Translations under genes and position numbers: made by a program | DNA from: DAOUJI01 sp965224415 | Lineage (GTDB): Bacteria; Chloroflexota; Dehalococcoidia; Lucifugimonadales; JAGWBF01 | DNA length: 64,000 bases | Direction: 5' to 3' | NCBI GenBank assembly: GCA_965224415.1 | Contig: CBDCZB010000002.1 | Coordinates: 298,800-362,799 of the forward strand | Shown here: positions 59,614 through 64,000 of the stretch, one piece after another | How the letters are laid out: each line of letters starts with the position of its first letter | Numbering within the stretch: position 1 is the stretch's first letter | Notes under the pieces: generated by a model | Told to the model about the DNA's origin: nothing | Databases searched by the model: none | What the model saw: the letters and a program-made list of their open reading frames with translations, nothing else

Positions 59614-60504
59614 ATGTCCAACGAGAACGGCAACGGCAACCACCGCAACGGCGCGAACAACAACGGTCACCAGCGCAACGGCCAGGTCAACGGCAGCGCG
59701 AACGGCCAGCAGAACGGCAACGCCAATCACGACATCCCCGCCAACGGCGTCGCCAAGAACGGCAACGGCAGCAACCACAACGGCAACGGGCACCACGCCA
59801 CCGACACCATCCCCGCCCACGACCTCCTGTGGGACAGCCTCCCCGCCAGCGTCACCGAGAAGCTGGCCCAGCCCCTGGACGCCAGCCTGGTCTCCCAGCG
59901 CAAGGGCCGGGGCAACCGGAGCTTCAGCTACGTCGAGGGCCGCACCGTCATCGACCAGGCCAACCGGATATTCGGCTTCGGCGGCTGGGGCCATGAGTTG
60001 GTGGGCGACGTGACCCTCAGGGACTTGGACCATGTGAACACGCAGACCGGCGAGGTCAAGCGCATCCGGGCCTACTCCGCCACGGTCAAGGTCACCGTCC
60101 CCGGCGCGCCGCCCCGCACCGACGTCGGATTCCAGCCGGTCTCCGACGAGACCGCCGAGGGGCATGAGACGGCGTTCAAGGGCGCGGTCACCGACGCTCT
60201 CAAGCGGTCGCTGCGCACCTTCGGCGCTCAATTCGGCAACGCGCTCTACGGCGACGTGGCGGGCCAGCCCGGCGGCGGCGCCGGCGACACGCTGGCCCCG
60301 GCCCTGCGCAAGACCCTGCTGGATCTGGGGGTCAGCCAGGGCTTCGACGAGGAGCGGGTGCGGCAGGCGGTTAGGAGGCAGACGGGCCGGGACCTGGACG
60401 ACCTGCCCGCCTCGGAACTGACGCCCCTGGTGGAGCGGGCCGCCCGCAAGGTGCAGCAGAGGCAGGATGCGGAGGCGGGTCAAAACAGCGGCGCCGAACA
60501 GTAG
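59614..60504 (+). CDS. Rad52-like single-strand annealing protein
   Basis: 296 residues. An unusual N-terminal tail of about 60 residues is almost only Asn, Gly and His (GNGNHRNGANNNGHQRNG). The core then shows the Rad52/Rad22 pattern: RTVIDQANRIFGFGGWGHEL, a beta-rich segment (AYSATVKVTVPGAPPRTDVG) and HETAFKGAVTDALKRSLRTF with GAQFGNALYG. It anneals complementary single strands, like phage recombinases. The C-terminal helical region may bind SSB. Ribosome site aaggag before the ATG. Confidence 0.87.
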   Translation: MSNENGNGNHRNGANNNGHQRNGQVNGSANGQQNGNANHDIPANGVAKNGNGSNHNGNGHHATDTIPAHDLLWDSLPASVTEKLAQPLDASLVSQRKGRGNRSFSYVEGRTVIDQANRIFGFGGWGHELVGDVTLRDLDHVNTQTGEVKRIRAYSATVKVTVPGAPPRTDVGFQPVSDETAEGHETAFKGAVTDALKRSLRTFGAQFGNALYGDVAGQPGGGAGDTLAPALRKTLLDLGVSQGFDEERVRQAVRRQTGRDLDDLPASELTPLVERAARKVQQRQDAEAGQNSGAEQ

Positions 60505-60536
60505 ACCTTCCGGCTAACTGGCAACCAACCAGGCAA

Positions 60537-60569
60537 CGGGGCCGTTCCCTGACAACCGGGGCGGCCCCG
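60537..60569. repeat. Intergenic hairpin, copy A
   Basis: cggggccg (60537-60544) with cggccccg (60562-60569), 17-base loop, then cttctcatctaccggac and the next gene's aaggagg. Same arms as copies B, C and D. Confidence 0.9.
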
Positions 60570-60610
60570 CTTCTCATCTACCGGACTAAACAACACAAGG
60601 AGGAAACGAC

Positions 60611-60931
60611 ATGACCGGAACCAGAATGCACACCCCCTGGGGCTACTCCCAGGACATCGAGGAATTGGCCGAAGGGGTCTGGCGGGTCTCCACCGCCGGA
60701 CACGGCGGCCTGAAGCTCAGCCGGGAGCGGTGGGAGGAACTGCCCGACCTGGTCAGGGACTCCTTCCTCACCCCGACCTACGCCGAAGAGGACTGCGAGG
60801 AACCCATCGCCAGGACCCTGCTGGGTATCGGCGACGAAAGGGATAGGGAGTTCGCCCTGAAGGTGGCGGGCTGTTTCGACCGCTACGCCCCGGCGCTGCC
60901 CTACCTGCGAGACCAAGGGGGCCAGTCATGA
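60611..60931 (+). CDS. Unknown protein (TPWG/STAGHGG type)
   Basis: 106 residues. TPWGYSQDIEELAEGVWRVS, TAGHGGLKLSRERWEELPDL, YAEEDCEEPIARTLLGIGDE. The TPWG...STxGHGG...LS arrangement is shared by small proteins (DUF7007-like) on plasmids and phages; I recall it as a pattern only. aaggagg lies before the ATG. Stop overlaps the next start by 4 bp. Confidence 0.65.
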   Translation: MTGTRMHTPWGYSQDIEELAEGVWRVSTAGHGGLKLSRERWEELPDLVRDSFLTPTYAEEDCEEPIARTLLGIGDERDREFALKVAGCFDRYAPALPYLRDQGGQS

Positions 60932-61323
60932 CCGCCACCCGGCGCAGGCCGCGCAGCCTGCCCAGCACAACGACCAAGTTGGCAACGGAACTGGGCAACC
61001 TCTACGTCACCATCTGCCTGGACGAGGACGGGCAGCCCTTTGAAGTGTTCGGGTCTCTCGGCAAGGCCGGCAGCCTCCAGCACGGGGTCACGGAGTTGGC
61101 CTGCCGGTTGGTCTCCCTGCACCTGCGGCGCGGTACGCCACTGGATGAAATCGTGGACCAGTGCCAGGGCATCAGCGAAATGCAGCCCTGGCCCAACGTG
61201 ATGGAGGACGGCAGCACGGTCTATGTGCGCGGCCTCGGCGACGGTATCGCCCTCATCCTGCGGGGCCACCTGGAAGCACGGGACGAGGTGGAAATGGCAG
61301 ACCTCAAGCTGGCCGCCGACTGA
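60928..61323 (+). CDS. Stand-alone TSCPD-domain protein
   Basis: 131 residues. TKLATELGNLYVTICLDEDG, QPFEVFGSLGKAGSLQHGVT, LACRLVSLHLRRGTPLDEIV and DQCQGI match the TSCPD domain, found at the C-terminus of B12-dependent ribonucleotide reductases and alone in mobile elements. The naming SCPD segment is replaced by GLGDGIA, so its Cys is missing. No reductase gene is nearby. The role is unknown; nucleotide binding is possible. Confidence 0.78.
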   Translation: MTATRRRPRSLPSTTTKLATELGNLYVTICLDEDGQPFEVFGSLGKAGSLQHGVTELACRLVSLHLRRGTPLDEIVDQCQGISEMQPWPNVMEDGSTVYVRGLGDGIALILRGHLEARDEVEMADLKLAAD

Positions 61324-61350
61324 CCGCCGAACCCGACCTGACAAGGCACA

Positions 61351-61381
61351 CGGGGCCGTCTCCAACGGGGGAGCGGCCCCG
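61351..61381. repeat. Intergenic hairpin, copy B
   Basis: cggggccg (61351-61358) with cggccccg (61374-61381), 15-base loop, then ctctcatttaccggac, very like the tail of copy A. Confidence 0.9.
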
Positions 61382-61423
61382 CTCTCATTTACCGGACACA
61401 GACTAAACGGAGGAAGGACAACC

Positions 61424-62482
61424 ATGACCACGACGATTGACACCACGGAAACCATCTACTCGCGGCCCAACGCCCGCTTCGCCGCGGACGGGACGCTGGA
61501 GATCCGGGCCTCGGCGGTGGGCCACTGCCGCCGCGCCCTCTGGTACGAGGCCAACGAGTACCCGGTCACCAACGCGCGTACCGAGGAGTCCCTCACGGTC
61601 CTGGAGGCGGGCAACGCCCTGGAGTCGGTGGTGCTCCGGGCCATGCGGCGGGCCGGTTGGGACATCACCCCTACCGACCGGGACAACCCTGAAATGATGT
61701 CCCTGCGCCTTGGCCCCGCCCTGGTGGTAACCGGCCACGTCGACGCCACCGGCGTCGTCCCCATCTTCGGCGATGAACCCAGCGTCATCGAGATCAAGAC
61801 CCGGGGGCCGGAAGCCTACAAGCGGTGGTGGAAGTTGGGCGCGGAGCGCAGCCACCCGGAGTCGGTGGCCCAGGCCGCCTTCTATTCCTACGGGACCTTC
61901 GGGGAAGCGCGGGACGTGGTGATCGCCACGATGGATACCGGCAGCCGCCAGTGGGACTTCGAGGTGATACCCGCCGACCGGGTGGGAGAAGCCTTCCACC
62001 GGGCCTGCGAGCGGTTGGGTACCATCGGCGCCCACCACCTGCTGCACGGGCGGGACTCTCAGGCCCTGCCGGAGCGGGACTTCACCGCCGACGACTGGCA
62101 GTGCAAACGCTGCCCCTTCCTGAACACCTGCCTGCCGGGGTCGGCGGCGGTCGAGGAGCCGGAGGACGAACCTTCCGAGGACGCCGAGCCGGTGAACGAC
62201 GAGGAAGCGCAGGCAGCGCTCCGGGAGTACGAGAACGCCCAGGAGATGCTGAAGGCCATCGAAGAGGACAAGCAGTGGGCTCTGGGGATGCTGCGAACCT
62301 GGCTCAAGCAGCAGGGCAAGGACAAGGCCAAGCTGGAGGGGCGGGAGAAGACCCGCACCGTGGGGATGGTGAAGTCCACCAGGTACAACGTCGATCACAA
62401 GAAGCTGAACGCCCTGCTCGCCCCCGATGCCAGGGCGGGCATCGTCACCGAGAACGTCTCGGAGTACCTGCGGGTCAGCTAG
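61424..62482 (+). CDS. PD-(D/E)XK nuclease, Cas4/RecB-like with Fe-S cysteines
   Basis: 352 residues from ATG 61424 with ggaggaagg before it. An early Cys in GHCRRALWY, then LVVTGHVDATGVVP (Asp of the core), SVIEIKTRGPEAY (E-x-K), and a C-terminal CKRCPFLNTC, together four Cys as in Cas4/AddB Fe-S nucleases. A coiled coil (about 255-300) follows. It is likely an exonuclease that makes single strands for the Rad52-like protein. Paired with SSB downstream. Confidence 0.88.
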   Translation: MTTTIDTTETIYSRPNARFAADGTLEIRASAVGHCRRALWYEANEYPVTNARTEESLTVLEAGNALESVVLRAMRRAGWDITPTDRDNPEMMSLRLGPALVVTGHVDATGVVPIFGDEPSVIEIKTRGPEAYKRWWKLGAERSHPESVAQAAFYSYGTFGEARDVVIATMDTGSRQWDFEVIPADRVGEAFHRACERLGTIGAHHLLHGRDSQALPERDFTADDWQCKRCPFLNTCLPGSAAVEEPEDEPSEDAEPVNDEEAQAALREYENAQEMLKAIEEDKQWALGMLRTWLKQQGKDKAKLEGREKTRTVGMVKSTRYNVDHKKLNALLAPDARAGIVTENVSEYLRVS

Positions 62483-62514
62483 ACGCACCTTGACGCTACC
62501 CTGCGGGGCGCAAA

Positions 62515-62548
62515 CGGGGCCGCTCTCCAATACCTGAAGGCGGCCCCG
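62515..62548. repeat. Intergenic hairpin, copy C
   Basis: cggggccg (62515-62522) with cggccccg (62541-62548), 18-base loop, then ctattcattcgg. Confidence 0.9.
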
Positions 62549-62596
62549 CTATTCATTCGGGAAACCATCAATCACACCTGACACGGAGGAACGATC

Positions 62597-63034
62597 ATGG
62601 CGAAGAGCATCAACAAGGTGGAACTGCTGGGGCGCGTGGGCACGGACCCTGAAATGAAGTACACGGCGTCGGGCATCGCCGTCACCCAGCTCCGCCTGGC
62701 CACCGACCGGGTGCGCAAGGGCGGCGAGTCCGAGACCGACTGGCACCAGATCGTGGTGTGGGACAAGCTCGCCGAAGCCTGCGCTAATTACGTGGAGAAG
62801 GGGCAGAGGCTGTACGTCTCGGGCCGCTTGGCGCAGAACTCCTGGACCGGCGACGACGGGCAGCGGCGCTACCGCACCGAGATTCACGCCCAGGAGGTGG
62901 TGTTCCTGGACTCCGCCCGCAACGGCGCTGGCGGCAACCACACCGGCAACGGCTCCGCCAACGGGGTCAACGCCGGCGCCAACCACGAGGCCAACGCCGC
63001 CGGCCAGGGCTACCAGGACGACTCTCCCTTCTAG
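62597..63034 (+). CDS. ssb: Single-stranded DNA-binding protein
   Basis: 145 residues. OB fold at SINKVELLGRVGTDPEMKYT and ASGIAVTQLRLATDR, with WHQIVVWDKLAEACANYVEK and GQRLYVSGRLAQNSW. The tail is Asn/Gly-rich (GNHTGNGSANGVNAGANHE) and ends in the acidic tip DDSPF, which docks partner proteins. The Asn/Gly-rich tract resembles the N-terminal tail of the Rad52-like protein. ATG preceded by ggagg. Confidence 0.94.
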   Translation: MAKSINKVELLGRVGTDPEMKYTASGIAVTQLRLATDRVRKGGESETDWHQIVVWDKLAEACANYVEKGQRLYVSGRLAQNSWTGDDGQRRYRTEIHAQEVVFLDSARNGAGGNHTGNGSANGVNAGANHEANAAGQGYQDDSPF

Positions 63035-63074
63035 CCGGTCATTCATCCAGCGACGCCTCTCCGAAGGCGCACCA

Positions 63075-63107
63075 CGGGGCCGTTCCCTCACAGCAGGGGC
63101 GGCCCCG
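63075..63107. repeat. Intergenic hairpin, copy D
   Basis: cggggccg (63075-63082) with cggccccg (63100-63107), 17-base loop, then ctcccgtttcc and aaaggag of the next gene. Confidence 0.9.
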
Positions 63108-63142
63108 CTCCCGTTTCCAGAGTAATCACAAAGGAGTGAGCC

Positions 63143-63703
63143 ATGCCCAGGAAGAAGCAAACCAAGCAAGAGGAAATGCTCCTGTCCATCCCCGGATCCG
63201 CCGCTCCCACCACGCCGGAGGGCCACGCCGTGCTGGAAGCCCTGCGCTCCAACATGGCCCTGCTGGGCGAGCTGGCGGCCCGCTACGAGGTCGCCTTCCA
63301 GCCGGAACGCCCCGCCGAGATGCCCACCATCAACTGTCCCCAGGACGTTCACAACCTGCTGGCCCCGGAGATGTCCGCCCTGGCCCAGGAGCAGTTGAGG
63401 GTGCTCCTGCTCAACACCCGCAACCAGGTGCGGGGGCAGCGGGTGATCTACATGGGCAACGTCAACTCGTCGGTGATTCGCCCCGCCGAGGTGCTGCGCG
63501 CCGCCGTAATCGATTCGGCCCCCAGCATCATCATCAGCCACAACCACCCCAGCGGCGACCCGACGCCCAGCCCCGAGGACGTGTCCATCACCCGCGACCT
63601 GGTGGAGGCGGGGAAGCTCCTCGGCATCGACCTCCTGGACCACGTGGTCATCGGAGGCGACCGCTGGGTCAGCCTCAAAGAGCGAAAGCTGATGGACGAC
63701 TAA
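63143..63703 (+). CDS. RadC/JAB-domain protein
   Basis: 186 residues. The C-terminal JAB/MPN+ domain is complete: ISHNHPSGDPTPSPEDVSIT has the HxH...D zinc motif, with LLDHVVIGGDRWVSLKER after it. It lacks the usual N-terminal helix-hairpin-helix of RadC, having instead a helical lead (AVLEALRSNMALLGELAARY). Mobile-element RadC proteins are common; the activity (metalloprotease or nuclease) is debated. Confidence 0.9.
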   Translation: MPRKKQTKQEEMLLSIPGSAAPTTPEGHAVLEALRSNMALLGELAARYEVAFQPERPAEMPTINCPQDVHNLLAPEMSALAQEQLRVLLLNTRNQVRGQRVIYMGNVNSSVIRPAEVLRAAVIDSAPSIIISHNHPSGDPTPSPEDVSITRDLVEAGKLLGIDLLDHVVIGGDRWVSLKERKLMDD

Positions 63704-63801
63704 CAACCGGCCCACCGAGACCGGCGCTTCGCCGCCGGCCCCCACGCGGGGAATCCCTTCTCCGCGCCCTTCCCCACATCCATCCCTACAGGAGGCAACC
63801 C

Positions 63802-64000
63802 ATGACTCCCACCGAACCCGTCCAGAGCGGCGAGGACCTCTACACCATCAGCGCCGGAGGCTACTCGGCCACCGCCGACTCCTTCGCCCGCGACCCCGAC
63901 ACCGGCGGCCTCTGGTTCCTCTCCATGGTGGGGCCGCAGACCGCCCTCAAGGCCATCTGGGCCTCCCTGCTCAAGCAGCCGCCCGACACCGCTTATCTGA
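63802..64000 (+). CDS. Start of an unknown protein (cut by window end)
   Basis: ATG 63802 is preceded by aggaggcaacc, as in the genes before it. The visible 66 residues read EDLYTISAGGYSATADSFAR and GGLWFLSMVGPQTALKAIWA. No family recognised. It continues the same operon. Confidence 0.6.
   Translation, partial: MTPTEPVQSGEDLYTISAGGYSATADSFARDPDTGGLWFLSMVGPQTALKAIWASLLKQPPDTAYL

Larger units (their letters stand above)
53083..64000. mobile_element. Integrative element at the tRNA-Val 3' end (right end outside window)
   Basis: Everything from the tRNA to the window end reads as one element. A large serine recombinase abuts the tRNA, base composition turns visibly more GC-rich, and the gene set (RHH regulator, primase, Rad52-like, SSB, Cas4-like nuclease, RadC) is a mobile replication/recombination set. 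No capsid, portal, terminase, relaxase or type IV secretion gene is seen within 11 kb, so phage, plasmid-like or conjugative nature cannot be decided. Confidence 0.8.

Noticed and set aside
61403..63745. Long minus-strand open frames of 375 and 398 residues in the element
   Set aside because: High GC leaves few stops; both are Gly/Val/Leu-rich antisense of the nuclease, SSB and RadC genes.

Overview
The window looks like a chromosomal segment of an uncultivated Chloroflexota bacterium, most likely Dehalococcoidia/SAR202-like. This is an inference from gene content: Thr/Pro-rich lipoproteins and surface proteins, several Dpp/Opp-type transporters, class III CoA-transferases, NHL-repeat proteins, an SCP-x-like thiolase and enolase-superfamily enzymes. 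The ribosomal cluster shows ordinary bacterial gene order. There is no rRNA and no CRISPR array.

Layout. 0.2-6.5 kb (minus): a TIR-like gene, a peptide/nickel-type ABC transporter (two permeases and a binding lipoprotein), a cupin and an amidohydrolase. 6.7-10 kb: a frameshifted secreted protein, then a ~1.9 kb segment bounded by direct repeats beside tRNA-Thr(UGU), carrying a PIN-domain gene interrupted by an in-frame TAG. 10-17.4 kb: a 2-hydroxyacid dehydrogenase, tRNA-Tyr, tRNA-Thr(GGU), then tuf-rpmG-secE-nusG-rplK-rplA, a decayed transposase, and rplJ-rplL. rpoB and rpoC do not follow. 17.5-31.8 kb: a catalytically dead S41 protease homologue, two more SBP-permease-permease transporters, a DUF1800 protein, an NHL protein and a zinc-ribbon/PQQ-propeller membrane protein. 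31.9-35 kb: a frameshifted cell-surface protein. 35-43.3 kb: a catabolic cluster of two CoA-transferases, a thiolase, a DUF35 protein cut by an IS30 relic, an SDR, a Zn-alcohol dehydrogenase and an enoyl-CoA hydratase. 43.3-51 kb: a Thr/Pro-repeat lipoprotein, plsC-cmk, PAP2, CvpA, a second cupin and an enolase-superfamily/NHL/monooxygenase operon. 51-52.9 kb: a NUDIX gene whose 3' end is duplicated on both sides of a single HEPN-type abortive-infection-like gene.

From 53.08 kb to the window end lies a visibly more GC-rich integrative element inserted at the 3' end of tRNA-Val(GAC). It carries a large serine recombinase, an RHH regulator, two long non-coding stretches (one with iteron-like repeats, one rich in hairpins), a CHC2/TOPRIM primase, a Rad52-like annealing protein, a TSCPD-domain protein, a Cas4-like nuclease, SSB and RadC. 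Most genes in its right half are separated by a repeated hairpin with the same 8-bp arms. The right end lies outside the window.

Main points of interest: two integrase-less single-gene islands with defence-type cargo, the recombinase stop codon inside the tRNA, the hairpin-punctuated replication/recombination operon, a possible large structured RNA at 56.7-57.6 kb, an S41 pseudoprotease, a CoA-transferase pair with only one catalytic Asp, an SDR lacking YxxxK, and a transposase relic inside the L11-L1/L10-L12 operon.
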